Assembly: GCF_020400655.1 (NCBI RefSeq)
Contig: NZ_JAINRC010000011.1
Span: forward strand, 1 to 64,000
Direction: 5' to 3'
DNA length: 64,000 nucleotides
Source: Streptomyces spinosus
Lineage (GTDB): Bacteria > Actinomycetota > Actinomycetes > Streptomycetales > Streptomycetaceae
The stretch's first letter is position 1. Each line of letters starts with the position of its first letter. A program made the translations under genes and the position numbers. The notes under the pieces were generated by a model. The model was not told the origin of the DNA and made no database searches. It saw only the letters and a list, made by a program, of their open reading frames with translations. Shown piece by piece: positions 56,412-64,000 of the stretch.

Positions 56412-57628
56412 TCGTCCTCCCCGAGGTGCGACGGCAGGACGGCGAGCACCCGGAAGCCGCCGTCGGGGCGCGTGCCCGCCTCGATGGTGCCACCCAGCGC
56501 GGCGGCCCGCTCGCGCATGCCGGCCAGCCCGTTGCCGCCGCCCCCGGCGTCCGCGCCGGTCGCCGGTCCGTCGTCGTCGATCCGCAGCCGCAGGACGCCG
56601 TCGGCGTGGGAGAAGCACACGCGCGCGTGCCGCGATCCGGAGTGGCGTACGACGTTGGTGAGGGCCTCCTGCACGATGCGGAAGGCGGCCAGGTCCGCAC
56701 CGGGCGGCAGCCGGGGCGGGTCGCCCTCGGTCTCGACGGTCAGACCGGCCGCCGCGGCCTGCCCGACCAGTTCCGGCAGCCGGTCCAGGCCGGGAGCGGG
56801 AGCGCGCGGCGCGGCGCCCGGGGCGCGCAGCGTGCCGAGGATCTGGCGCACCTCGCCGAGCGCCTCCTTGCTGGTGGCCTTGATGGTGGTGAGCGCGGCC
56901 CGCGCCTGCTCGGGATCGCCGTCCAGCAGCGCGAGTCCCGTGCTCGCCTGGACGTTGATGACGGAGATGCTGTGGGCGAGGACGTCGTGCAGTTCGCGGG
57001 CGATGCGCAGCCTCTCCTCGTCCGCGCGCCGCCGTGCCGCCTCGGCGCGGTCCGCGCGCTCGCGCGCCCACTGTTCGCGCCGCACCCGGGCCAGTTCGGC
57101 GAGGGCGACGACGGCCAGCACCCACGTGGCGACGACGGTCTCCTGGCCGATGCCCGCGCCCCGGTCCCCGGCGGGCGGCAGCCATCGGTACAGCCAGAGC
57201 ACGACCAGGGCGTGTCCCGCCCACAGCAGGGCCACGGCGGTCCAGGCCGCCCGCCGGTGCCCGGCGACGACCGCGCCGAAGCAGCCGACCGCGACGGTGA
57301 GGAGGACCGGCCCGTAGGGGTAGCCGAGGGCCAGATAGGCCAGGGCCGCCGCGGCCGTCCCGTACGCCACCGCCACCGGGTGGCGGTGACGCCACAGCAG
57401 CGGGGCCGAGGCGGCGAGCAGCAGCAGGCGCGCGTAACCGTCGAGCGGCACCCGGTCCGGCTGGGCGTGCGCGGCGACGTTGCTGCCGGCCAGCACGAAC
57501 GCGGTGATGAGCACGGTGGAACGCCAGGGCAGCCGGGAGCGGTGCGCCTCGGCGCGGTCCGGGCGGTTCCACCCCGGCGGCCCGTACCGCCACCGGTGCG
57601 GGGGGCCGCCGCCCTGCTGCTCGTCCAT
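56408..57628 (-). CDS. NarL-type sensor histidine kinase
   Basis: A 406-residue kinase. Residues about 35-175 hold 4-5 membrane helices with almost no extracellular domain (intramembrane-sensing type). A HisKA_3 dimerisation motif follows, LRIARELHDVLAHSISVINV with the phospho-accepting His. The ATPase domain has RIVQEALTNVVRHSGSRHA and GNGLAGMRERAAALGG. It phosphorylates the response regulator whose gene overlaps its stop by 4 bp. ATG 57628 has no clear ribosome binding site. The upstream 620 bp consist of GC-rich repeats. Confidence 0.95.
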   Translation of the reverse strand: MDEQQGGGPPHRWRYGPPGWNRPDRAEAHRSRLPWRSTVLITAFVLAGSNVAAHAQPDRVPLDGYARLLLLAASAPLLWRHRHPVAVAYGTAAAALAYLALGYPYGPVLLTVAVGCFGAVVAGHRRAAWTAVALLWAGHALVVLWLYRWLPPAGDRGAGIGQETVVATWVLAVVALAELARVRREQWARERADRAEAARRRADEERLRIARELHDVLAHSISVINVQASTGLALLDGDPEQARAALTTIKATSKEALGEVRQILGTLRAPGAAPRAPAPGLDRLPELVGQAAAAGLTVETEGDPPRLPPGADLAAFRIVQEALTNVVRHSGSRHARVCFSHADGVLRLRIDDDGPATGADAGGGGNGLAGMRERAAALGGTIEAGTRPDGGFRVLAVLPSHLGEDE

Positions 57629-58251
57629 ACGGGCCACGCTAGACGCCGGCGTGCCGGACGGCGTCGGCCGGGCGAGGTGATCAGGAGTACTCCCCGGGGA
57701 GTACGCGGCGCAGGACGCCGGGGCGACGCGGGGCGCGGCCGGACGGAATCCCCCCGGACGCCGGCACGGGGCGAACCCCCGCACCCCCGCCGCCGGCACG
57801 AGGCGACCCCCCCGCACCCCCGGCGCCGGCGGACCGCCGCACCGCCGCGCCGCCGCGCCGCCGCGCCGGGCCCCCGTACTCCGCCGGGCCGGGGTGGTAC
57901 GCGGCGGACGTGGGCCGGCACCGGGCAGCCACACGTCGAGCGTCTCGGCGGTGCGGCCGGACGGCATCCCCCCGGACGCCGGCACGGGTCGAACCTCCGC
58001 ACCCCCGACGCCGGCACGAGGCGACCCCCGCACCCCGACACCGGCGGACCGCCGCGCCGCCACACCGCCGCACCGCCACGCCGGGCCCCCGTACGTCACC
58101 GGGCCGGGGTGGTACGCGGCGGACGCGGGCCGGCACCGGGCAGCCACACGTCGAGCGTCTCGGCGGCAGGGGCAGCCGCAGCCGTAGCCGAACCGTGGCC
58201 CGCCCGGCAGGGCATCCCGCTGTGAGCCGTCCCCGGGCAGGCAACGCCCCC
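57629..58251. other. 623-bp gene-free GC-rich repeat region
   Basis: No gene recognised. Long open frames cross it on both strands but read as low-complexity Arg/Pro/Gly/Ala. Most of the region is the tandem duplication described separately. The promoter of the two-component operon should lie near its left end; GGAGTACTCCCCGGGGAGTA-like symmetric sequence at about 57684-57704 is a conspicuous palindromic spot there. Confidence 0.6.
57735..58167. repeat. Two tandem copies of a 215-218 bp GC-rich unit
   Basis: Matching landmarks recur: GCGGCCGGACGG at 57735 and 57953 (218 bp apart), GGGCCGGGGTGGTAC at 57886 and 58101 (215 bp), and CAGCCACACGTCGAGCGTCT at 57926 and 58141 (215 bp). Copies differ by scattered substitutions and a few small indels. 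Each contains shorter CGCCGGCACG and CCGCCGCGCCG reiterations. It fills the gap between the kinase and TetR genes. Confidence 0.85.
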
Positions 58252-58944
58252 TCAGCGCCGCCCCAGTCCCACCCCCTCCGCCAGTCGGCCGGCCGCGTGG
58301 CGGAAGAACGTCTCCCGGTCCTCCACCACCCGGTTGAACTGGCCGAACAGCTCGAATCCGATCAGTCCGAACAGCTGGGCCCAGGCCGCCACCAGCGCCA
58401 CCGCGGCCTCCGGTGGCACGCCGGGGGCGAAGTCGGCGGCCATGCGCGCGCCCTCGGGACGCAGGCCGGCCGGGAGGGAGAGCGGGCCGAGGCCCGCACC
58501 TTCGTGGGCGTCCCGCACGATGCCGATGAAGACCATGCCGACGCGGGCCGCGGCCGGGACGGTGGTCTCGGGTGCGGAGTAGCCGGGCACGGGCGAGCCG
58601 TAGATCAGCGCGTACTCGTGCGGATGGGCGAGCGCCCAGTCGCGTACCGCCTCGCACACCGCGGTCCAGCGGTCCGGCGGAGGGGCGTCGGCCGCCGCGT
58701 CCCGGGCCCGCTCGGCCGCCTCGCCGACGGAGTCGTACGCGTCGATGATCAGGGCGGTCAGCAGCTCGTCCCGGCTGGGGAAGTAGCGGTACAGGGCCGA
58801 CGAGACCATGCCCAGCTCGCGGGCCACGGCCCGCAGGGAGAGCTTGGCCGCGCCCTCCGCCGCCAGCTGTCTGCGTGCCGCCTCCTTGATGGCCGCGGTG
58901 ACTTCCTGCCTGGCCCGCGCGCGGGCGCCCTGTGCGGTGGTCAT
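58252..58944 (-). CDS. TetR-family regulator (WHG-domain type)
   Basis: A 230-residue regulator. The HTH region is LSLRAVARELGMVSSALYRY followed by FPSRDELLTALI. The C-terminal part (RWTAVCEAVRDWALAHPHEY, ALIYGSPVPGY, AWAQLFGLIGFELFGQF) is the TetR_C WHG domain. ATG 58944 is chosen; an in-frame start at 59064 would cross the operator sites. It diverges from a Ddn-like gene, and two AGAGCAxxGCTCT palindromes lie between them, so it probably represses that gene and itself. Confidence 0.93.
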   Translation of the reverse strand: MTTAQGARARARQEVTAAIKEAARRQLAAEGAAKLSLRAVARELGMVSSALYRYFPSRDELLTALIIDAYDSVGEAAERARDAAADAPPPDRWTAVCEAVRDWALAHPHEYALIYGSPVPGYSAPETTVPAAARVGMVFIGIVRDAHEGAGLGPLSLPAGLRPEGARMAADFAPGVPPEAAVALVAAWAQLFGLIGFELFGQFNRVVEDRETFFRHAAGRLAEGVGLGRR

Positions 58945-59003
58945 GCCAGCAGTGTGCCATGCGGAGAGAGCGGCGCACACAGACGAGAGCGATGCCCAAA
59001 AAG

Positions 59004-59017
59004 GAGAGCACTGCTCT
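59004..59017. promoter_or_regulatory. TetR operator candidate, site 1
   Basis: GAGAGCACTGCTCT is an imperfect palindrome (AGAGCA-x-TGCTCT when read from 59005) 60 bp upstream of the TetR start. It matches site 2 (59057-59071) at all but one base of the shared 14-bp core. Confidence 0.6.
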
Positions 59018-59056
59018 TGCTCTGGAGCACCCGTCTCCTCCACACTGGAGTCAGCC

Positions 59057-59071
59057 GAGAGCACCGCTCTC
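59057..59071. promoter_or_regulatory. TetR operator candidate, site 2
   Basis: GAGAGCACCGCTCTC, with perfect GAGAGC/GCTCTC arms, lies 53 bp from site 1 and 19 bp before the Ddn-like start codon. Two matching sites, one close to each divergent promoter, fit control of both genes by the TetR protein. Confidence 0.65.
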
Positions 59072-59090
59072 TCAAACCGTGGGGGTCTCC

Positions 59091-59540
59091 ATGTCGACGC
59101 ATGTCGTCCAGCCGGGCTGGTTCACCGTCAACGTCTTCAACCGGGCCGTCTCCTGGCTCACCCGGCGAGGCATCAGCATCTGGGGCTCCCGGGTCCTCGC
59201 GGTGCGGGGGCGCAAGAGCGGGCAGTGGCGCACCACGCCGGTCAACCTGCTGACGGTGGACGGGCAGCAGTACCTGCTCGCCCCGCGCGGCCACGTCCAG
59301 TGGACCCGGAACATGCGCGCGGCCGGCGGCGGCGAACTGCGGCTCGGCAAGAACGTGGACGTCTTCACCGCGACCGAGGTCGCCGACGACGACAAGGTCC
59401 CGCTGCTGCGGGCCTACCTCAAGCGCTGGAAGGCGGAGGTCGGGGTCTTCTTCAACGGCGTCGGCCCCGACTCCTCCGATGCGGAGCTGCGCCGGATCGC
59501 CCCCGACCACCCGGTCTTCCGCATCACCGTCACGAACTGA
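59091..59540 (+). CDS. F420-dependent nitroreductase-family protein (Ddn-like)
   Basis: A 149-residue split-barrel protein. GRKSGQWRTTPVNLLTVDGQ, QYLLAPRGHVQWTRNMRAAG and a C-terminal FRIT are the typical pattern of the deazaflavin-dependent nitroreductase (Ddn/FDOR-B) family, which uses reduced cofactor F420 to reduce quinones or nitro compounds. ATG 59091 has GGGGG 6 nt upstream. The divergent TetR gene and paired palindromes suggest ligand-inducible expression. The 3' end overlaps the convergent flavoprotein gene by 11 bp. Confidence 0.9.
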   Translation: MSTHVVQPGWFTVNVFNRAVSWLTRRGISIWGSRVLAVRGRKSGQWRTTPVNLLTVDGQQYLLAPRGHVQWTRNMRAAGGGELRLGKNVDVFTATEVADDDKVPLLRAYLKRWKAEVGVFFNGVGPDSSDAELRRIAPDHPVFRITVTN

Positions 59541-60771
59541 CGGGCTCCTCCGCCGGGGCGGCCTGGTTCCGGTCGAACGCGGCCAGCGCGCGCTGGGCGA
59601 TCGGGTGGGAGCGGACCAGCTCGCCCAGCGAGGTCGAGCCCTGGGTGATGTCCCGGAACGCCCGCCAGGCGGGGCGGAACCCGGTGAGGGCCGCGTGGAA
59701 GAGACCGGGGCGCTTCTCGAACACCGCGAGCATCCGCTTGCCGACGCTCATCTCGACGCCGAGCCCCGCCTTGATGGCGAACGCGTAGTTCAGGGCCTGG
59801 CGGCGGGCGTCGACGGCGTCGTGCGCCTCGGCGATCCGGACCGCCCACTCCCCCGCCAGCCGGCCCGAGCGCAGCGCGAAGGAGATACCCTCGCGGGTCC
59901 ACGGCTCCAGCAGACCGGCCGCGTCGCCGCAGACCAGCACCCGGCCACGGGACAGCGGGGAGTCGTCGGCGCGGCAGCGGGTCAGGTGCCCGGAGGAGAT
60001 GGCGGGCTCGAAGCCGGCGAGGCCCAGCCGGGCGATGAAGTCCTCCAGGTACCGCTTGGTGGCGGCACCCTGACCGCGCGCGGAGATCACGCCGACCGTC
60101 AGCGTGTCGCCCTTCGGGAAGACCCAGCCGTAACTGCCCGGCATCGGGCCCCAGTCGATGAGGACCCGGCCCTTCCAGTCCTCGGCGACCGTCTCCGGGA
60201 CCGGGATCTCCGCCTCCAGGCCGAGGTCGACCTGGTCGAGCTTCACACCGACGTGGGCTCCTATCCGGCTGGCGCTGCCGTCGGCGCCGACGACCGCGCG
60301 GGCCAGCACCGTCTCCCCGCCCTGGAGGACGACGGCGACCGTGCGCCGGTCCGGCACCGCCGAGCCGTGCTGCTCGACCCGCTGCACGGTGACGCCCGTA
60401 CGCAGCTCGGCGCCCGCCTTCTGGGCGTGTTCGACCAGCTGCTGGTCGAACTCCGGGCGGTTGATCAGCCCGAACAGCATCTGCTTGGAGCGCCGGGTGC
60501 GGGTGAAGCGGCCGTTGTTGGAGAAGGTGACCGCGTGCACCCTGTCCTGGAAGGGCAGCTCGAAGCCGGGCGGCAGCGCGTCGCGCGAGGGGCCGATGAT
60601 GCCGCCGCCGCACGTCTTGTAGCGGGGCAACTCGGCCTTCTCCAGCAACAGCACGCGCCGTCCCGCGACCGCCGCCGCGTAGGCGGCCGAGGCGCCCGCG
60701 GGGCCCGCGCCCACCACGACGACGTCCCAGACCCGCTGCACGTCGTCCGCCGAAGAGTTCTCGCCGCTCAC
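59530..60771 (-). CDS. Geranylgeranyl reductase-family FAD oxidoreductase
   Basis: A 413-residue flavoprotein. The FAD-binding motif VVVGAGPAGASAAYAAAVAG is at residues about 18-37, KTCGGGIIGPSRDALPPGFE matches the geranylgeranyl reductase signature, and VLVCGDAAGLLEPWTREGI is the second FAD motif. Such enzymes saturate isoprenoid chains, for example of menaquinone. GTG 60771 diverges from the M20 peptidase gene by 127 bp and has no strong ribosome binding site. Other members of the respiratory-chain gene set, often nearby, are outside the window or absent. Confidence 0.92.
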   Translation of the reverse strand: MSGENSSADDVQRVWDVVVVGAGPAGASAAYAAAVAGRRVLLLEKAELPRYKTCGGGIIGPSRDALPPGFELPFQDRVHAVTFSNNGRFTRTRRSKQMLFGLINRPEFDQQLVEHAQKAGAELRTGVTVQRVEQHGSAVPDRRTVAVVLQGGETVLARAVVGADGSASRIGAHVGVKLDQVDLGLEAEIPVPETVAEDWKGRVLIDWGPMPGSYGWVFPKGDTLTVGVISARGQGAATKRYLEDFIARLGLAGFEPAISSGHLTRCRADDSPLSRGRVLVCGDAAGLLEPWTREGISFALRSGRLAGEWAVRIAEAHDAVDARRQALNYAFAIKAGLGVEMSVGKRMLAVFEKRPGLFHAALTGFRPAWRAFRDITQGSTSLGELVRSHPIAQRALAAFDRNQAAPAEEPVSS

Positions 60772-60898
60772 GATGGTCTACCGCTCCGATCAAGCCGTTG
60801 CCGAGTGTCCTGTCGCATCCTACGGCGGCCGTCCGCGCAGGCCACTGTGGGAGGATCGCTCCATCCCGTACAACGTCGCACCTACGAGGAGCGTGCCC

Positions 60899-62254
60899 AT
60901 GCCGTCGAATCCGGTCGCCGAGACCGTTGCCTCGCTGCTGCCCCGGGCGAAGGCGGAGCTGGCCGAACTGGTCGCCTTCAGGTCGGTGGCGGACTTCACG
61001 CAGTTCCCGAAGAGCGAGAGCGACGCCGCCGCGGGCTGGATAGCCGACGCCCTGCGCGCCGAGGGCTTCACGGACGTGGCCCTGCTCGACACCCCGGACG
61101 GCACGCGGTCCGTCTACGGCCACCTGCCGGGCCCGGAGGGTGCGAAAACGGTTCTTCTGTACGCGCACTACGACGTGCAGCCCCCGCTGGACGAGACCGG
61201 CTGGGCCACCCCGCCGTTCGAGCTGACCGAGCGGGACGGCCGCTGGTACGGCCGCGGGACCGCCGACTGCAAGGGCGGCTTCATCATGCACCTGCTCGCG
61301 CTGCGCGCCCTCAAGGCGAACGGCGGCGTCCCGGTGCACGTGAAGGTGATCGTGGAGGGCTCGGAGGAGCAGGGCACGGGCGGCCTGGAGCGGTACGCCG
61401 AGCAGCACCCCGAGCTGCTCAAGGCGGACACGATCGTCATCGGCGACGCGGGGAACTTCCGGGCCGGCCTGCCGACCGTGACCACCACGCTGCGCGGTAT
61501 GACCCTGGTCCGGGTGCGGATCGACACCCTGGCCGGCAACCTGCACTCGGGCCAGTTCGGCGGCGCCGCCCCGGACGCGCTGGCCGCGCTGATCCGGGTA
61601 CTGGACTCGCTGCGCGCCGAGGACGGCTCCACCACCGTGGACGGCCTGGACGCCACGGCCGGGTGGGACGGCCTGGAGTACGCCGAGGAGCAGTTCCGCA
61701 CGGACGCCAAGGTGCTGGACGGGGTCGAGCTGATCGGTGACGGTTCGGTCGCCGACCGCATCTGGGCTCGCCCGGCGGTCACCGTCCTCGGCATCGACTG
61801 CCCGCCGGTCGTGGGCGCCACCCCGTCGGTGCAGTCGAGCGCCCGCGCCCTGGTCAGCCTGCGGGTGCCGCCGGGCGTGGACGCGGCGGAGGCCGGCAAG
61901 CTGCTCCAGGCGCACATCGAGGCGCACACCCCGTGGGGCGCCCGGGTCGCCATCGAGCAGATCGGCCAGGGCCAGCCGTTCCGCGCCGACACCTCCAGCC
62001 CCGCCTACCAGGCGATGGCCGACGCGATGGCGGTGGCCTACCCCGGCGAGACCATGAGTTACGCGGGCCAGGGCGGCTCCATCCCGCTGTGCAACACGCT
62101 CGCCGGTCTCTACCCGGAGGCGGAGATCCTGCTCATCGGGCTGAGCGAGCCGGAGGCGCAGATCCACGCGGTCAACGAGAGCGTGTCCCCCGAGGAGCTG
62201 GAGCGGCTGTCGGTCGCGGAGGCGCTGTTCCTGCGCAACTACGCGGCGGGCTGA
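60899..62254 (+). CDS. M20-family dipeptidase
   Basis: A 451-residue metallopeptidase. Metal ligands are visible as YAHYDVQP (His, Asp), GTADCKGG (bridging Asp), GSEEQGTGG (catalytic Glu and ligand Glu), IGDAGN (Asp) and IHAVNES (His). The dimerisation lid lies at residues about 185-310. Members cleave dipeptides or N-acyl amino acids. ATG 60899 has GAGGAG 8 nt upstream; the GTG two codons before is too close to it. A hairpin (62273-62302) follows the stop. Confidence 0.93.
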   Translation: MPSNPVAETVASLLPRAKAELAELVAFRSVADFTQFPKSESDAAAGWIADALRAEGFTDVALLDTPDGTRSVYGHLPGPEGAKTVLLYAHYDVQPPLDETGWATPPFELTERDGRWYGRGTADCKGGFIMHLLALRALKANGGVPVHVKVIVEGSEEQGTGGLERYAEQHPELLKADTIVIGDAGNFRAGLPTVTTTLRGMTLVRVRIDTLAGNLHSGQFGGAAPDALAALIRVLDSLRAEDGSTTVDGLDATAGWDGLEYAEEQFRTDAKVLDGVELIGDGSVADRIWARPAVTVLGIDCPPVVGATPSVQSSARALVSLRVPPGVDAAEAGKLLQAHIEAHTPWGARVAIEQIGQGQPFRADTSSPAYQAMADAMAVAYPGETMSYAGQGGSIPLCNTLAGLYPEAEILLIGLSEPEAQIHAVNESVSPEELERLSVAEALFLRNYAAG

Positions 62255-62272
62255 ACCGTTCTGCCCGTGGCA

Positions 62273-62302
62273 GAGGGCCCTCGCCGGCCGGCGGAGGCCC
62301 TC
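62273..62302. terminator. Hairpin terminator after the dipeptidase gene
   Basis: GAGGGCC/GGCCCTC (7 bp) encloses CGCCG/CGGCG around a two-base loop. It ends 14 bp before the start of the MBL-fold gene, so it may also attenuate read-through into that gene. Confidence 0.55.
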
Positions 62303-62316
62303 CCTACGGTCGGCGC

Positions 62317-63051
62317 ATGGACGTCGTCGAACTGCTGCCCCGCCTGCACCTGTTGCGCTTTCCGGTCGGTCAGGCCTATCTCTGGCGCGACGGCGGCGAC
62401 CTGACCCTGATCGACGCGGGCCCGATCGGCTCCGGCCGGACGATCACCGGCGCGATCACCGCTCTGGGGCGCGCCCCGGAGGACGTACGCCGCGTCGTCC
62501 TGACCCACTTCCACGAGGACCACGCGGGCGGGGCGGGCGAGTTCGCCGCGCTCAGCGGCGCCGAGGTGCTGGCGCACCTGCTGGACGCCCCCTTCGTGCG
62601 GGGCGAGCGGCCCGGTCCGCCACCGCGTTTCGAGGAGTGGGAGCTGCCGGTGCACGCGGAGGCGGCCCGGCACCTGCCCGAGGGCCCGCCGGTGCCCCCG
62701 GCCGCCCTCACCGAGGTGACGGACGGAGACGTCCTCGGCTTCGGGGGCGGGGCGCGGGTGGTGCACGTCCCGGGGCACACCGACGGCAGCATCGCGCTGT
62801 TCCTGCCCGCGCACGGTGTGCTCTTCACCGGGGACACGGTGGCGGCGGCATCGGACGACGGGACGCCGATGGCGGGGGTGTTCAACCTGGACCGGGCCCG
62901 GCTGCTCGCCTCGATCGGGCGCTTGGCGGACCTCGGGGCGGAGGTGGCCTGCTTCGGCCACGGCGATCCGGTGCTGAGCGGCGCCGGCGCCGCGCTCCGC
63001 TCGATCGTCGCGGCGCCGGATCAGCCGACCGGTACGCCCGCCTCCAGGTAG
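62317..63051 (+). CDS. MBL-fold metallo-hydrolase
   Basis: A 244-residue metallo-beta-lactamase-fold protein. THFHEDHAGG is the HxHxDH zinc motif; VPGHTDGS, LFTGDTV and CFGHGDPV supply the other metal ligands. Relatives include glyoxalase II and lactonases, and the substrate is not evident. ATG 62317 follows the hairpin by 14 bp with GGTCGG only as a weak site. The 3' end overlaps the convergent TmrB-Nudix gene by 31 bp. Confidence 0.92.
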   Translation: MDVVELLPRLHLLRFPVGQAYLWRDGGDLTLIDAGPIGSGRTITGAITALGRAPEDVRRVVLTHFHEDHAGGAGEFAALSGAEVLAHLLDAPFVRGERPGPPPRFEEWELPVHAEAARHLPEGPPVPPAALTEVTDGDVLGFGGGARVVHVPGHTDGSIALFLPAHGVLFTGDTVAAASDDGTPMAGVFNLDRARLLASIGRLADLGAEVACFGHGDPVLSGAGAALRSIVAAPDQPTGTPASR

Positions 63052-64000
63052 AGCGCGCTGCCCCGCTCCCGGGCGCGCAGCGCCCAGCGCAGCCGCTCGT
63101 AACGGACGGGTGGCAGCATCAAGGCGGCCTCCTGTTCCGTGGCGAACCGCCAGGCGCGCAGTTCCGGGCCGGGCAGCAGCACCCGGGACGCCTCCCCGGA
63201 CGCCAGCCGGCCCCCGTCGAACAGCAGCCGCAGCCCGCCGAACCCGGGCGGCACAGGCCGCTCCCAGTCCACGACGAGCAGCCGGGGCACTTCGCGCAGG
63301 TGTATCCCGGTCTCCTCGGCGACCTCGCGCATCCCGGCGCGGGCCGGGGCCTCGCCGCGCTCCACCACGCCGCCGGGGAACTCCCAGCCGGGCTTGTACG
63401 TGGGGTCGACCAGCAGTACCCGGTCGTGCTCGTCGAAGAGCAGCACGCCGGCGGCGAGCGTCTCGGCGGTCGGCTCGGGGGTCTGGACGATGTCACAGGC
63501 GGGCACGGTGCCGCTGCCGACGGCGTCGGCGATGCGGACGGCGGTCTCGTACGGGGTGAGGCCGCTGGTGTCGACCGGGTGGGCGTCGGCGGTGAGCCAG
63601 GAGGCGAGGGCGGCGCGGTACGGCTCGATGTGGTCGTGGGACCACTGCCGTACGCGTATCTGGCCGTCGGGCGGGTCGGGCGGGATCTCCCGCCCGGCCA
63701 TCCGCTCGCGCAGGATCGTTTCGGCCGGGGCCAGCAGCAGATGGTGCACGGTGATCCGGCGGGCGGCGAGACCACCGAAGATCTCGTCCCGGTACTCCTG
63801 GCGGAGCAGGGTCATGGGCACGACGAGGGTGCCCCCCAGCTCGGCGAGCATCGCGGCGGCGGTGTCGACCACCAGCCGGCGCCAGATCGGCAGGTCCTGG
63901 AAGTCGCCGGCCTCGGCGAGGCGCTTGGGCGGCAGCAGGTGCGTGAGCGCCCCGCCGATGACCTCGGGGTCGAAGAGCGCGCTGTTCGGGATCAGTTCGA
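63021..64000 (-). CDS. TmrB-like P-loop / Nudix fusion protein, N-terminus beyond the window
   Basis: A partial protein of at least 326 residues; the frame stays open to the right edge. The visible N-terminal part (NSALFDPEVIGGALTHLLPP, IWRRLVVDTAAAMLAELGG and VVPMTLLRQEYRDEIFGGL) follows tunicamycin-resistance ATPase TmrB, whose P-loop should lie just outside. The C-terminal 150 residues are a Nudix domain with GGVVERGEAPARAGMREVAE followed by ETGI. The fusion suggests an ATP-dependent kinase or nucleotidyl-handling step linked to a Nudix hydrolase. It converges with the MBL gene with a 31-bp overlap. Function is not established. Confidence 0.85.
   Translation of the reverse strand, partial: ELIPNSALFDPEVIGGALTHLLPPKRLAEAGDFQDLPIWRRLVVDTAAAMLAELGGTLVVPMTLLRQEYRDEIFGGLAARRITVHHLLLAPAETILRERMAGREIPPDPPDGQIRVRQWSHDHIEPYRAALASWLTADAHPVDTSGLTPYETAVRIADAVGSGTVPACDIVQTPEPTAETLAAGVLLFDEHDRVLLVDPTYKPGWEFPGGVVERGEAPARAGMREVAEETGIHLREVPRLLVVDWERPVPPGFGGLRLLFDGGRLASGEASRVLLPGPELRAWRFATEQEAALMLPPVRYERLRWALRARERGSALYLEAGVPVG

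Noticed and set aside
57717..58175. CRISPR array interpretation of the repeats
   Set aside because: Only two long copies without unique spacers and no cas genes in the window.
57629..59011. Long open frames across the tandem repeats joining the kinase and TetR regions
   Set aside because: They read as low-complexity Arg/Pro/Gly translation of GC-rich repeats, and the two copies shift frame relative to each other by non-multiples of three in places.

Overview
The window is high-GC actinobacterial chromosome, almost certainly Streptomyces. Support comes from strong third-position GC bias, GTG starts with GTGA/ATGA stop-start overlaps, a complete conservon (cvnABCD plus two cytochrome P450s), TerD-family proteins, a SHOCT-domain protein, and lineage-restricted families such as DUF6643-like and DUF6332-like. 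I found about 56 intact or near-intact genes, four decayed genes, no tRNA, rRNA, CRISPR array or intact insertion sequence. Family names come from reading motifs; no database search was run. || 1-14.6 kb is an accessory stretch in partial decay. It holds a PucR/CdaR-type regulator, a flotillin/NfeD-like membrane pair, two translationally coupled cation antiporters (CPA1-type and NhaD/ArsB-type), a CBS-domain protein, an APC-type permease, a TerD protein and a two-TM potassium-channel protein. Between them lie a frameshifted winged-helix remnant (81-385), a Rv1733c-like pseudogene (9406-9995), a large membrane-protein gene with two lesions (10998-12714) and a shattered alanyl-tRNA synthetase fragment (13760-14190), followed by short direct repeats. 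|| 14.6-28.9 kb holds a probable organic-acid module (MHS-family symporter, GAF-PucR regulator, 3-hydroxybutyrate dehydrogenase-like SDR), a Nudix hydrolase, apolipoprotein N-acyltransferase, an O-antigen-ligase-like protein, a PH-like membrane protein, a glutamate-racemase-like enzyme, an HpnB-like glycosyltransferase, a double TerD protein, a Pro/Gln-rich protein, a MOSC protein and an intact Rv1733c-like membrane protein. || 29-35.7 kb has the most unusual proteins: a beta-helix/AAA+ fusion (812 aa) and a convergent 815-aa membrane protein whose alpha/beta-hydrolase motifs lie at its two ends. A DeoR/GlpR regulator follows, then a hairpin and a 13-bp-arm inverted repeat upstream of an SRPBCC gene. 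|| 35.7-45.6 kb carries the conservon on the minus strand (cvnA-cvnB-cvnC-cvnD-P450-P450-enoyl-CoA hydratase), preceded by a Cds1-like PLP enzyme, then a small unknown protein, a serine-kinase-like ATP-binding protein and a SHOCT protein. The conservon is a G-protein-like, membrane-associated signalling unit. Its first P450 lacks the ExxR motif, as CYP157 enzymes do. || 45.7-64 kb is mostly ordinary metabolism and small regulator-effector pairs: a TetR gene with a probable leaderless, operator-embedded promoter driving DUF4865 and phosphotriesterase-like genes; a ROK regulator; an AlkB-like dioxygenase; an RlmG-like methyltransferase; aminopeptidase C; a divergent MarR/MFS efflux pair; a two-component system; a 215-218 bp tandem duplication; a divergent TetR/Ddn-like pair with two matching palindromes; a geranylgeranyl-reductase-like flavoprotein; an M20 peptidase; an MBL-fold hydrolase; and a TmrB-like/Nudix fusion cut by the right edge. 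Several convergent gene pairs share clear bidirectional hairpin terminators.
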